64,000 bases of DNA. Origin: Acinetobacter tibetensis. Its GTDB lineage: Bacteria > Pseudomonadota > Gammaproteobacteria > Pseudomonadales > Moraxellaceae. The translations under genes were made by a program, and so were the position numbers. How positions within the stretch are numbered: position 1 is the first letter of the stretch; each line of letters begins with the position of its first letter. Shown here piece after piece: positions 42,835-51,847 of this stretch. Where the stretch lies: the NCBI RefSeq assembly GCF_023824315.1, contig NZ_CP098732.1:1178001-1242000 (forward strand), given 5' to 3'. Under the pieces are notes generated by a model, which had not been told where the DNA came from, did not search any database, and saw only the letters and a program-made list of their open reading frames with translations.

Positions 42835-43364
42835 TGGCTAAAGCTAACTTAAAAGCCCTGCGAAAAGTCACTCAAAGCGGTGCACCAATTGAACGTACTG
42901 TAAAGTGGAAAGTGTTTGCCACAGAAGATAACCTTGGAGACCTTAAGGATCTGACAGGTAAATCAGAAGTAGCAATTGGTGATGAAATTGAACTTGAAGG
43001 GCAGGTCTTTATTAAGCGACTTTCATTCATTGCTCAGCAAGAAGTAGCAAAGGCTTTTGAATGGGATGTCGTGACCAACCCAGATGACCCAGTGTTAAAA
43101 GAAATCAATGGTAGTCGTTTAGTGGCTTCACGCTTGATAGGTTCGATTTGTGAAGACGGGAAAGGCACGCCGTTCTTCACTTCACTTGCTGATGTATATA
43201 CTTCTGATCCAAAATTTATTGATGCGGTATATCAAGAAGCTGACAAAGTGAATAACTTTACGGGAAAGTTACTGAAGAAGAATTCGAGCGAAACGAATTC
43301 TGGTGCGAACTCGTCCTCAACGGAATCGGTGGAAGGACCATCGAAGAAGCACAAGCAAACATAA
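42834..43364 (+). CDS. Tail assembly chaperone (gpG-like)
   Basis: 176 residues (MAKANLKALRKVTQSGAPIE). The tail of this frame (KKNSSETNSGANSSSTESVE) is low complexity, as expected when the main product arises by -1 slippage before it. Lambda GGGAAAG slippery site at 43262-43268; see the next two entries. It helps polymerise the tail tube around the tape measure. Confidence 0.8.
   Translation: MAKANLKALRKVTQSGAPIERTVKWKVFATEDNLGDLKDLTGKSEVAIGDEIELEGQVFIKRLSFIAQQEVAKAFEWDVVTNPDDPVLKEINGSRLVASRLIGSICEDGKGTPFFTSLADVYTSDPKFIDAVYQEADKVNNFTGKLLKKNSSETNSGANSSSTESVEGPSKKHKQT
43262..43268 (+). other. -1 ribosomal frameshift site GGGAAAG
   Basis: The heptamer G-GGA-AAG is in the correct phase of the gpG frame (codons GGA AAG). 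It is the same heptamer as in lambda G/GT. Downstream the -1 frame is open to 43597. Confidence 0.85.
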
Positions 43365-43597
43365 ACAATGCCGAACTAAACATTTGGAGAGCCTACCGTC
43401 AAAAGTATGGCTCTTTGTTTTTTGGTCGCCGTATTGAGCAAGGCTTTGGTAATTGGATGGCACATTACACTCGATTCAAAGTTAAAGAAGGTACCGAAGT
43501 TGATGCGACTGAATTTATGCCGCATGAACCAACACCAGAATTGACCTATGAGCAGATGCGTATGATTGAAATTAGGAAGCAGAAGGAATCAGCTTAG
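43268..43597 (+). CDS. gpT part of the G-T frameshift chaperone
   Basis: After slippage the -1 frame reads 109 codons (VTEEEFERNEFWCELVLNGI, ... WRAYRQKYGSLFFGRRIEQG) with no stop to 43597; there is no good start codon for independent translation (only a TTG at 43415). The fusion protein of about 254 residues would bind the tape measure, as GT does in lambda. Confidence 0.8.
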   Translation, partial: VTEEEFERNEFWCELVLNGIGGRTIEEAQANINNAELNIWRAYRQKYGSLFFGRRIEQGFGNWMAHYTRFKVKEGTEVDATEFMPHEPTPELTYEQMRMIEIRKQKESA

Positions 43598-43670
43598 GTT
43601 TGTTTCTCCTGCTTGAAAAATATTCTACATCTGATACAAATGAGGCATTACTTTATAATAAGACTGCTGT

Positions 43671-43796
43671 ATGAAGAAAATACTAATTTTTATTTTAATT
43701 ACTTCATTTGGGACAACAGCTTATTCGCATGGCGGAAGAACTGATAAAAATGGGTGTCATAAAGATAGTAGAACAGGTGATAGGCACTGCCACTAA
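43671..43796 (+). CDS. Small secreted YHYH/excalibur-like protein
   Basis: 41 residues: a signal peptide (MKKILIFILITSFGTTAYS) and HGGRTDKNGCHKDSRTGDRH-CH. The GRTDKNGCH...TGxxHCH pattern is a small Cys/His motif seen in secreted YHYH-like proteins. Directly followed by the DUF4236 gene. Function unknown. Confidence 0.7.
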   Translation: MKKILIFILITSFGTTAYSHGGRTDKNGCHKDSRTGDRHCH

Positions 43797-43808
43797 GGAG
43801 GTATTATT

Positions 43809-44102
43809 GTGGGTTTAAACTTCAGAAAGAGTTTTAAGATAGCGCCTGGTGTCCGACTAAATGTAGGTAAAAAAGGGGTTAGTAGTGTTTCAATTGGTGG
43901 AAAAGGTGCACGCGTAAGTATAAGCAAGAAGGGAACACGTTCCACTGTCAGTGCTCCTGGAACAGGATTATCTTATTCAACATTCAGACCACATGCCAAA
44001 ACTAGGACAACAAATAATTTTCGTAGTCAAGAATCAAATGTGGTTCTGAATTTAATTGTTGGATTTGTCATTTTAGCTTTTATCATTTGGGTTTTTAGTT
44101 GA
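43809..44102 (+). CDS. DUF4236 domain membrane protein (second copy)
   Basis: 97 residues from a GTG (AAGGAGG site). The first 60 residues match the protein at 32162 nearly throughout; the C-terminal helix (VVLNLIVGFVILAFIIWVFS) is different. Two copies in one prophage, in different transcription units. Confidence 0.8.
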   Translation: MGLNFRKSFKIAPGVRLNVGKKGVSSVSIGGKGARVSISKKGTRSTVSAPGTGLSYSTFRPHAKTRTTNNFRSQESNVVLNLIVGFVILAFIIWVFS

Positions 44103-44109
44103 ATGAATG

Positions 44110-44133
44110 AACCTCCTACGGGAGGTTTCTTTT
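44110..44133 (+). terminator. Terminator after the second DUF4236 gene
   Basis: AACCTCC-TACG-GGAGGTT with TTCTTTT. Confidence 0.8.
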
Positions 44134-44180
44134 GACCAAATATCAATTATCTTGGTCTAAATTATAGATTTTGGACCAGT

Positions 44181-44522
44181 ATGCTAAAACTATTTGTGTT
44201 CATGATTTTTGCTTCTTGCAGTATATCAAGCGTACTAGCATCACCTAAAAATAATACTGATTTGGCTATTCATGAGCAGAATTGCTTAGATCTTGCTGAT
44301 GCTGCAAGTGCGATAATGGAAGCCAGACAAGGTGGATCATCGCTTTTAGAAATGATGAAAATTGCAAATATGGAAGAAGATTCAGGTAAAAGATTTATCA
44401 TTAAAACAATCGTTGCTGACTCTTTCAAAAAGCCAAAGATGCAAGAAGAATCAAAACAGAAAGATGTTATAAATGAATTTTCTGCTAACTATTATCTTGC
44501 ATGTACTGAGATGTATAAGTAG
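44181..44522 (+). CDS. Secreted hypothetical protein
   Basis: 113 residues: signal peptide MLKLFVFMIFASCSISSVLA, mature helical domain with two Cys (NCLDLADAASAIM, YYLACTEMY) that could form a disulphide. A moron between chaperone and tape measure genes. No family recognised. Confidence 0.7.
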   Translation: MLKLFVFMIFASCSISSVLASPKNNTDLAIHEQNCLDLADAASAIMEARQGGSSLLEMMKIANMEEDSGKRFIIKTIVADSFKKPKMQEESKQKDVINEFSANYYLACTEMYK

Positions 44523-44573
44523 TAAATGACATTCGAATGGAGTTACTTTCCATTATTTAGATATCCATAAATT

Positions 44574-44598
44574 AAACCCCGCATAGCGGGGTTTTTTA
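44574..44598 (+). terminator. Terminator before the tape measure gene
   Basis: AAACCCCGC-ATA-GCGGGGTTT then T4 and ATTGCC. Confidence 0.88.
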
Positions 44599-44615
44599 TT
44601 GCCTGAGGAAAAGTT

Positions 44616-47600
44616 ATGGCAGCAGCTTCACTGGGCAGACTAACCCTGGATTTAGTCGCACGAATTGGTAGTTTTACTGAGCCAATGACAAGAGCGGAAC
44701 GTCAAGCAAGAAATTCAAGCAATAATATTGCAGACAGTTTTAGCGTTGCAACTGTGGCTGCGACTGCATTAGGCGCGGCTGTCGCAGGAATTTCAGTAGG
44801 TGGTTTAGTTGCTTTTGCTAACCAAACGATTCAAACAGGCAGTGATATTAAGAAATTTGCACAATTAGCAAATACTACTTTTAGAGATTTCCAATACTAC
44901 GCAAAAGGTGCTGAAACCGCAGGTATCTCAATGGAGTCTTTTGCAGACAAAATGAAAGATATGCAGGATCGCATTGGTGATTTTCATCAATCTGGCGGAG
45001 GTCCTTTAGCTGACTTTTTTGAGAATATTGCCCCATTGGTTGGTGTAACTATTCAACAGTTCCAAAAGTTATCTGGTCCAGAAGCCTTGCAGCTTTATTA
45101 TGACTCTCTTAAAAAAGTAGGCGCCACTCAAAATGACATGAAGTTCTATATGGAGGCGATCATTTCTGATTCCTCTTTATTGATTCCTTTGCTAGAAAAT
45201 GGCGGACAGGGCTTCAAAAAGTGGGGGGATGCTGCTGAACGAGCAAACGCAATTTTGTCGGATGACATGATTCAAAGTCTAGCATTGGCAAAAGAGAATG
45301 TTCAGTTATTAAATTTACAATGGGAAGGTTTGCAAGCCACTTTTGTGAATGCTGTAGTACCAGTGGTTCAAACTGTTTCAGACAACATGGATAATGTCAA
45401 AGCTGTTGCGCTGGCATTGACGGCAGCTATTGCAACAAAGTTGGTTATTCAGGGTGTAATTTTAGCGGGCACATTTACTATGGCTGCAATTCGTGCCGGA
45501 GTAATGGAAGTATCATTGATGGCGCTTCAAGGTAGAGCTACAGGAACTGCGGCCAGCATGGGCATACTTCGTGGGGCAATGGCATTTCTTGGTGGACCAG
45601 CTGGTTTAGCCATGCTAGCTGTTCAGGGGATTGCTGCTGGGGCAGCGTTCCTATATATGAAGAAGTCTAGCGATTCTTTGGATCCATCTTTAAGCACACA
45701 GGGTAAATCGATTGCTGAATTAACAGCAGAATATGAAAAGCTGGATGCCACTCAGAAGCGTGTACTCACTCGAAAAGCAACTGATGAACTTAATGAGGCT
45801 AATAAAGTTTATCGGGAACAAAAGAATGAGCTACTAGGACTTATAGATGCAGTTACGCGCAATTCAAAAGTTTCTGAGAAGGATCGAGGTACCGCTGCGC
45901 AACTTTTTGAACAGTATCGACAAGGTAAAATCAGTTCTAACGATTTGGCTACTGCTGTAAATAGCTTGGCTACAGTAAGCGATGCTGCGAAATCAAGTAT
46001 TGATAAAAAGGCAGAGGCTGTTGGTAAAGAGTCAGATACAGTCAGTAATGCCCAATCTATCCTCGATGTGTATAACGGTAAAGTCAAAGAAAATACTAAA
46101 ACAAATCGAGAAAATGCTAGATCTATTAGCGATCAAGCTAGTGCATTATCACTTTTGACTCAAAGGCAACGAGAGGCATTAAAGGACATTCAGGATCAGG
46201 TTGCTAAAGCCAATTATGTTGACGCCAACATGGCTGCTGGATGGAGCCGAGAAAGGGCGGAATATTTTGCCGATTATCGTCAAAATGCTGGGTTGAGTTT
46301 TACAGGAGCTTCATTATCTGCTCAAGAAATTAAACAAGTTGAGGCAGGCTATAAGCTTCAACAACAAACCAAGGCGCGGGAAGAATCTGAAAAGAGGATT
46401 GAAGAAGCGAAGCGCAAACAGATTGAGCAAACCCAAAAACAATATTCCTACAGCGGATCTGAGTTGAAGATGTTGCAAAAAGTAGCTGAGCTTAATGCAA
46501 AGCACAATTTGAATGCGATCGGCGCAACGAATGGCATCCCAGAAAATTTGCTTGCTGCAGTTATCGCGCAAGAATCTAAAGGGGATGTGAATGCTAGAAG
46601 CCCAACTGGTGCTAGAGGTCTATTCCAGGCAACCAGTATCTTTAGAAAGCAATATGGGTTGTCTATAGCAGACTCTTACAATATTCCAGTAGTAGCAGAG
46701 GCGGCGGCTAAAGACTTGGCTGCATCATATAAAATTTTCGGAAATTGGACTGATGCTGTTACTGCATTTAACGCTGGGGTTACAGGAACTAAAAATCTTT
46801 TAGCAAAAGGATTTACAGGATCAGCAGCCAAAACCAAAGAAGCTAAGGGATATGCACCTTTGGTTGGTAAATGGCTTGCTGGTTTAAATGGGACAACTGC
46901 AAAGGGTTCTAGCATCTTGGATGGGGATGCAGCGGAAAATGTCAAAGCCTGGGGAGATTACTGGGCTGAAATTGAAGCAATCAAGGCTGAGTCACTGGAG
47001 CGTCAAAAGAATGTTGCTCAAACATACTTTACCGAAGAGCAACAACTATCAGCCGATAATGAACAGAAAATCAAAGATATTAAACTGGCGTTTGCAGGTG
47101 ATCAAACATCTATTGATGAGTATCTTAAACTTCAAAAGATCGCTTATCAAAAGGATGTTGCTGAGTTTGATATAGCGTTAAAGCAAAAAAAAATCAGTGC
47201 TATAAATGCTTATAAACAAATGCAAGATGGCATTAAAGGCTTGTCTGGTAATGCTGATAATATTTTTGCCAAAGCCACTATGTCGCCAACGGACTATGCG
47301 AGTTGGTCTTTAGCAAATGATCGAGACAATGCTAAGGCATCACTAAAAAATCAGCATATCGGTGTTCAGCAAGACATAATGGCTGCACCAACAGATGTTT
47401 ATGCAACTGATGACGATCGTTATGTTGCGTTATTACAAGCGCATCAAGAATATCGAGATGGGTTGGCAGCTATTGATGTTCAGTATGATCAGCAAGTTAA
47501 GGATCTAGCTCAAAGTCAACATGATACCCAAATGAATATTTGGCAGGATTTATTGACTCGGACAGGGACCATCTTTAACGATATGGCTGCGATGGTAAAA

Positions 47601-48098
47601 GAAACATCTGGTGAATCAAGTGCTGCTTATAAAGCTATGTTTCTGGTAAACCAAGGTATTTCAATGGCACAAGCTATGATTAATACGGAAGTTGCTGCAA
47701 CTAAGGCTATGGCAGAAGGTGGTTATGTGGCGGGTATTCCTATGGCTACAGCAATTCGTGCACTTGGTTATACGTCAGTAGGTTTAATTGCTGCTCAAAC
47801 AATTTCAGGTATGGCTCACAACGGGATTGACAACATTCCTAGCGAAGGCACTTGGTTGTTGGATGGTGGTGAACGTGTGCTGAATCCACAACAAAACAAA
47901 GACTTAACTAATTATTTGGCAAATCAGAATTCAAGCGGTGGGGGTGATGTAAAAATTCAAGTCAACATCACGGATTCAGGAGTGAATACTTCAGGCGGCA
48001 ATTCTCAAGATCAGAAACAACTTGGACAAATGATTGGTCATGCTGTTCGGGCAGTGATTCGTCAAGAACAACGGCAAGGGGGATTATTAGCAAAATGA
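44616..48098 (+). CDS. Tape measure protein with lytic transglycosylase domain
   Basis: 1160 residues. N-terminal tape-measure helices (about 1-300), two hydrophobic stretches (about 270-350), a long helical middle, and an SLT domain at about 620-760: LLAAVIAQESKGDVNARSPT (catalytic Glu653), GARGLFQATSIF, and AVTAFNAGVTGTKN. A second hydrophobic helix set follows near 1020. The protein sets tail length and helps DNA enter through the peptidoglycan. The C-terminal part is Gly/Asn-rich. Confidence 0.93.
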   Translation: MAAASLGRLTLDLVARIGSFTEPMTRAERQARNSSNNIADSFSVATVAATALGAAVAGISVGGLVAFANQTIQTGSDIKKFAQLANTTFRDFQYYAKGAETAGISMESFADKMKDMQDRIGDFHQSGGGPLADFFENIAPLVGVTIQQFQKLSGPEALQLYYDSLKKVGATQNDMKFYMEAIISDSSLLIPLLENGGQGFKKWGDAAERANAILSDDMIQSLALAKENVQLLNLQWEGLQATFVNAVVPVVQTVSDNMDNVKAVALALTAAIATKLVIQGVILAGTFTMAAIRAGVMEVSLMALQGRATGTAASMGILRGAMAFLGGPAGLAMLAVQGIAAGAAFLYMKKSSDSLDPSLSTQGKSIAELTAEYEKLDATQKRVLTRKATDELNEANKVYREQKNELLGLIDAVTRNSKVSEKDRGTAAQLFEQYRQGKISSNDLATAVNSLATVSDAAKSSIDKKAEAVGKESDTVSNAQSILDVYNGKVKENTKTNRENARSISDQASALSLLTQRQREALKDIQDQVAKANYVDANMAAGWSRERAEYFADYRQNAGLSFTGASLSAQEIKQVEAGYKLQQQTKAREESEKRIEEAKRKQIEQTQKQYSYSGSELKMLQKVAELNAKHNLNAIGATNGIPENLLAAVIAQESKGDVNARSPTGARGLFQATSIFRKQYGLSIADSYNIPVVAEAAAKDLAASYKIFGNWTDAVTAFNAGVTGTKNLLAKGFTGSAAKTKEAKGYAPLVGKWLAGLNGTTAKGSSILDGDAAENVKAWGDYWAEIEAIKAESLERQKNVAQTYFTEEQQLSADNEQKIKDIKLAFAGDQTSIDEYLKLQKIAYQKDVAEFDIALKQKKISAINAYKQMQDGIKGLSGNADNIFAKATMSPTDYASWSLANDRDNAKASLKNQHIGVQQDIMAAPTDVYATDDDRYVALLQAHQEYRDGLAAIDVQYDQQVKDLAQSQHDTQMNIWQDLLTRTGTIFNDMAAMVKETSGESSAAYKAMFLVNQGISMAQAMINTEVAATKAMAEGGYVAGIPMATAIRALGYTSVGLIAAQTISGMAHNGIDNIPSEGTWLLDGGERVLNPQQNKDLTNYLANQNSSGGGDVKIQVNITDSGVNTSGGNSQDQKQLGQMIGHAVRAVIRQEQRQGGLLAK

Positions 48099-48436
48099 GC
48101 AACCTTAAATTTATATGGAAACAAGACCTTGAAAGCAACTCTCAGACATCGACATTCAATGTGCTTTCAAGTCAATTTGGTGATGGTTATGAGCAGAATG
48201 TCTCTGTAGGAATAAATAACTGCAAAGGTCAGTGGAACTTTACAAAAACTGGAAAAAAGGCTTTGATTCTCGAAATAAAGGCCTTTTTTGATACCCATAA
48301 AGGCGCAGATTCATTTTTATGGGATTCACCTTTGGATGGTGAGGTTCGCGTGAAAACGGGGGATTACAATCCAGTATGTCTTGGTGGTGATAATTGGCGA
48401 ATTTCAACCACCTTTACCCAAGTCTTTTACCCTTAA
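48095..48436 (+). CDS. Minor tail protein M-like
   Basis: 113 residues. LSSQFGDGYEQNVSVGINN and the end NWRISTTFTQVFYP are the lambda gpM pattern. It lies at the tail tip. Overlaps the tape measure stop by four bases (ATGA). Confidence 0.85.
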   Translation: MSNLKFIWKQDLESNSQTSTFNVLSSQFGDGYEQNVSVGINNCKGQWNFTKTGKKALILEIKAFFDTHKGADSFLWDSPLDGEVRVKTGDYNPVCLGGDNWRISTTFTQVFYP

Positions 48437-48453
48437 AATTTATTCAATTTCAT

Positions 48454-48477
48454 GCCCTGCTTAGTCAGGGCTTTTTT
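48454..48477 (+). terminator. Terminator before the fiber gene
   Basis: GCCCTG-CTTAGT-CAGGGC then T6. Confidence 0.75.
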
Positions 48478-48488
48478 GTGAGCAAATT

Positions 48489-49679
48489 ATGGCTAAGCAA
48501 ACAGTTAGTTTGGGCACAGCTCCCACTGGCGCAGGCGGAGATACGTTCCGATCAGCTGCCTCCAAGCTTCAAGCAAATGATAATGAACTCTATGCCGCAT
48601 TAGGTGGTGCGTCTGGTACATTGCCATCCGCATTACCCATCGCAAATGGTGGTACAGGTCAAACCACAGCTTTGACTGCATGCCGAGCTTTGAGAGTTTG
48701 GAAGGGTGAAAGAGCTGTAGATATTGATTTAAATACAATAATCGAACCTGGATTCTATGGTAACGATACTTTTGCTTCGGGTTTGGTCAGTAATAATTTC
48801 CCCGTTTCAGGTCAAACTGGGTCACTTCAGGTTTTGGATATATCTGGGTCGAATGGTTATAGAATCCAGATTTATAAAACTGCAACAACCAATGAAACCT
48901 ATTCACGTATTACAACAAATTCAGGAACCAGTTGGTCTGCATGGAAGCGAGCTATTGATGCCAATGATGCAGTTTATCAGCAGTTAGTTTCTAATGGTTT
49001 GGGGGCTGGTGGGTTTTCATTAGGAGCAGTAGATTTAAATACTTTGGCAGCGCAAGGTTTTTTTGTGGGGCTACAAAACCAAAGTACTGCTGCAACGGCA
49101 GCAAAAAATTATCCGACTACAGCATCTCAGTTCATTCTTGGATTTAATATTAAAAATGCGACTGAGCATGAAGCACAGTTATCTCTTTGTACTTCAACGA
49201 GTCAGATGTTTTTTCGACGTAAAAGCTATGGTGCAGCCTATAGCGCTTGGTTTGAATTGAAAACAACGGCAAATACAACCGTTGACGGCTCTGGTTTTAT
49301 CAAAGCTGCATCACCAGTGGTCAAACTCTTCAATGATCACATTGAATTAAATGATGATGCTCAAAAACAGCCTATCACGTTCGAAAAATTGGGTATTGGG
49401 GATTACCTGGTAAAAGGTTCACTCGGTCTTGCCCAGGAAGGTTGGTATATCGAAGTCCCAAAAGATGCTAATGGCAATACTGTTGTCGCGGTTATCTATA
49501 CCACCTTAGAAAATGGCGACATTTCAGTAAAAACCCATAAGCGTAAGTTTGATTTTGAACTGGCTGCAGTGGTGCCAGATTTAGATAATCCTATCGATAT
49601 TCCTGATACCCGTTGGATCGATCTGCGCTTACATGAAGAACCTCAACTAGAGGAAGCGATTGATGACACTGAACAGTGA
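48489..49679 (+). CDS. Tail fiber / pyocin-knob protein
   Basis: 396 residues. ALPIANGGTGQTTALTA is a typical phage fiber linker motif, followed by two knob repeats (FYGNDTFASGLVSNNFPVSG...YSRITTNSGTSWSAWKRAID and YPTTASQFILGFNI...AYSAWFELK). It is likely a receptor-binding accessory fiber. The position is unusual: between M and L, where lambda has none. Confidence 0.75.
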   Translation: MAKQTVSLGTAPTGAGGDTFRSAASKLQANDNELYAALGGASGTLPSALPIANGGTGQTTALTACRALRVWKGERAVDIDLNTIIEPGFYGNDTFASGLVSNNFPVSGQTGSLQVLDISGSNGYRIQIYKTATTNETYSRITTNSGTSWSAWKRAIDANDAVYQQLVSNGLGAGGFSLGAVDLNTLAAQGFFVGLQNQSTAATAAKNYPTTASQFILGFNIKNATEHEAQLSLCTSTSQMFFRRKSYGAAYSAWFELKTTANTTVDGSGFIKAASPVVKLFNDHIELNDDAQKQPITFEKLGIGDYLVKGSLGLAQEGWYIEVPKDANGNTVVAVIYTTLENGDISVKTHKRKFDFELAAVVPDLDNPIDIPDTRWIDLRLHEEPQLEEAIDDTEQ

Positions 49680-50469
49680 TTTTCAAAAACTCTATGTCGA
49701 TGGATTAATTACTCTGTATGAACTTGATGCCAGCCAATTAGGAGCTGGTATTTTACGTTTTCATGGGTATATTTCTTTTCAAGATTGGGAACGTATCTAT
49801 ACCTCAATTGGATCAGCCGGATTGATAGGTTCAGATACTGGCTCCATTGGTAAAGTCTTTGATGTAGGTTCTGAGAAAGTTTGGAACCGAAATATTTTCT
49901 GGCAGGGTCAGAGCTTTGAACCTTTACCACTTGAAGTGACGGGGCTAGAGATGCGTTCCGATGGTAAAGCATCGGCTCCGTCCTTAACGATGGCCAATAA
50001 TATTGCAGGGGTACAAAATGCCGTTTCTGCATATTGTTTACAGTTCAATGACTTTGCTGGAGCCAAACTCAAAGTTATTCGCACTTTAGCGAAATACCTA
50101 GATGCGGAAAACTTTAGTGCAGGCAACAGCAGTGCTTCGAATGAGGCCAGTGAACAGCTTTGGTATATCGAGCAAAAGACCTCAGAAAGTTCAGCTCAAG
50201 TCTCATTTGAACTATCCAATCCAATTGATTTTGAAGGTCAAAGAATTCCAGTCCGTCAAATTACCAACATGTGCCACTGGTGCGTGATGGGCAATTATCG
50301 TGGTGAAGAGTGCGGCTATACAGGTGCAGCCATGTTCACTGATAAAGATCAACCAACGGATAACCCTGCATTAGATAAATGCGGGGGACGTTTAAGTTCC
50401 TGCAAGTTACGCTTTGGCAGTAAACCTTTACCGATTGGGGGTTATCCAGCAGCCAACTTAATTGGGTGA
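49663..50469 (+). CDS. Minor tail protein L-like
   Basis: 268 residues. The C-terminal cysteine cluster (NMCHWCVMGNYRGEECGYTG and later CGGRLSSCKLRFG) matches the Fe-S or zinc-binding region of lambda gpL. Start ATG 49663 with AGGAAG at 49651-49656. It overlaps the fiber gene by 17 bp and precedes K. Confidence 0.88.
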   Translation: MTLNSDFQKLYVDGLITLYELDASQLGAGILRFHGYISFQDWERIYTSIGSAGLIGSDTGSIGKVFDVGSEKVWNRNIFWQGQSFEPLPLEVTGLEMRSDGKASAPSLTMANNIAGVQNAVSAYCLQFNDFAGAKLKVIRTLAKYLDAENFSAGNSSASNEASEQLWYIEQKTSESSAQVSFELSNPIDFEGQRIPVRQITNMCHWCVMGNYRGEECGYTGAAMFTDKDQPTDNPALDKCGGRLSSCKLRFGSKPLPIGGYPAANLIG

Positions 50470-50472
50470 ATT

Positions 50473-51228
50473 ATGCAATTATCAACAACTATCAAACATG
50501 CCGTTATAGAGCATGCAGCACAGGTGTATCCGCAAGAATGCTGCGGTGTCATCGTGAGTGGTATTTATCTACCATGCCGAAACGTCGCTGATGATTTGAG
50601 TCAATTTGAAATTCATCATGAAGACTTAGCAAATGCAGAAGACATGGGTGAAATTGAAGCCTATGTGCATTCACATCCGAATGCCAGTGCGCGAGCATCT
50701 GAACTGGATTTAATCCAAATTGAATTGCACCAAAAGCCGTGGGTGATTTGTGCCTATCCAGAAGTTGAATTTCAGGTGTATGAACCATTTGGTTATCAAC
50801 CTGCTTTGGTAGGGCGTAATTATTACCACGGTTGGCAAGACTGTTATGCCTTGATCCGTGATTACTACCAACGTGAACTTAAGATCACACTGCCAGACTT
50901 TCAACGTATTGATCGTTGGTGGGAAGATCCAGCACATGCGTCACTGTATTTGGACAATTTTACAAAAGCAGGCTTTTATGAAGTGGATACTTTACAGCGC
51001 GGTGATGTGCTTATTTGTCGCGTGGGTCGTACTGAACACCCTAATCATGCTGTTGTGTTTCTTGCTGATGATGGCCAGCTCCGGTCAGAACAAAGTGAAC
51101 CCTGCATAGGCTCAGCACTCATTCTGCATCACCCTTATGGACGTAAATCGGTACGTGAAATTTACGGGCTACAGTGGCAAGAACGTGTGGTCAAGATAGT
51201 GAGACATCGGGATGTTAAAAACCATTAA
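50473..51228 (+). CDS. Tail tip protein K-like (JAMM peptidase plus NlpC/P60)
   Basis: 251 residues with two peptidase domains: an N-terminal JAB/JAMM (AYVHSHPNASARASELDL) and a C-terminal NlpC/P60 with Cys in HGWQDCYALIRDYY and His in EHPNHAVVFL. Lambda gpK has the same pair. It opens the cell wall during infection. Confidence 0.9.
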   Translation: MQLSTTIKHAVIEHAAQVYPQECCGVIVSGIYLPCRNVADDLSQFEIHHEDLANAEDMGEIEAYVHSHPNASARASELDLIQIELHQKPWVICAYPEVEFQVYEPFGYQPALVGRNYYHGWQDCYALIRDYYQRELKITLPDFQRIDRWWEDPAHASLYLDNFTKAGFYEVDTLQRGDVLICRVGRTEHPNHAVVFLADDGQLRSEQSEPCIGSALILHHPYGRKSVREIYGLQWQERVVKIVRHRDVKNH

Positions 51229-51793
51229 GTTGTACGGCATTCTTGCAAAGAAATTTGGCAAACAATTCAAACTGGATGTGGCCAATACCCGCGAAGCGAT
51301 GCGAGCTTTATCTGCACAAGTTCCTGGCTTTGAAAAGTTTATGTTACATGCACATGAGCATGGTCTGGGCTTTGCAGTGTATCAGGACAAACATAATATT
51401 TCAGAACAAGAAATTGATATGTCGACTGAGGCAGCAGTCATCAAGATTGTTCCTAAAGTTATGGGTGCGGGAGGAGATAATGGCATATTGCAGATCGTGC
51501 TTGGGGTAGTCTTAGTTGTAGCGGGTTACTTTACATTCGGTGCAACCTCTGCCTACGGGATGGCCTTAATCGGTGCAGGGGCAGGGATGGTGGTCGGTGG
51601 TGTTGCGCAAATGTTGATGCCAAAAGTGAGCAATACACAAGACAATAATCAGGATGGCAATAAAGCCAATATGGGCTTTAGTGGTGCAGTGACCACAGTG
51701 GCACAGGGTAATCCAGTGCCTGTGTTACGTGGTCGTCGTGAAGTTGGCGGTTTTATTGTTTCAGCAGGGCAATATCCAGAAGATCAAATCTAA
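51212..51793 (+). CDS. Tail assembly protein I-like
   Basis: 193 residues. MLKTIKLYGILAKKFGKQFK is the ubiquitin-like N-terminus of gpI, then a glycine-rich hydrophobic stretch (IVLGVVLVVAGYFTFGATSA) and a C-terminal end PVPVLRGRREVGGFIVSA-like. It overlaps K by 17 bp and precedes J, as in lambda. Confidence 0.88.
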   Translation: MLKTIKLYGILAKKFGKQFKLDVANTREAMRALSAQVPGFEKFMLHAHEHGLGFAVYQDKHNISEQEIDMSTEAAVIKIVPKVMGAGGDNGILQIVLGVVLVVAGYFTFGATSAYGMALIGAGAGMVVGGVAQMLMPKVSNTQDNNQDGNKANMGFSGAVTTVAQGNPVPVLRGRREVGGFIVSAGQYPEDQI

Positions 51794-51810
51794 TCATCTT
51801 AATTTTTATG

Positions 51811-51831
51811 GGCGCTTTAAGCGCTTTTTTA
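51811..51831 (+). terminator. Terminator before J
   Basis: GCGCT-TTA-AGCGC followed by T6. Confidence 0.7.
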
Positions 51832-51847
51832 ATGCTTGGGTAGGCGT

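Noticed and set aside
43415..43597. Independent 60-codon gene
   Set aside because: Its frame is open far upstream to the GGGAAAG site and it has no good start; it is the gpT part of a frameshift protein.
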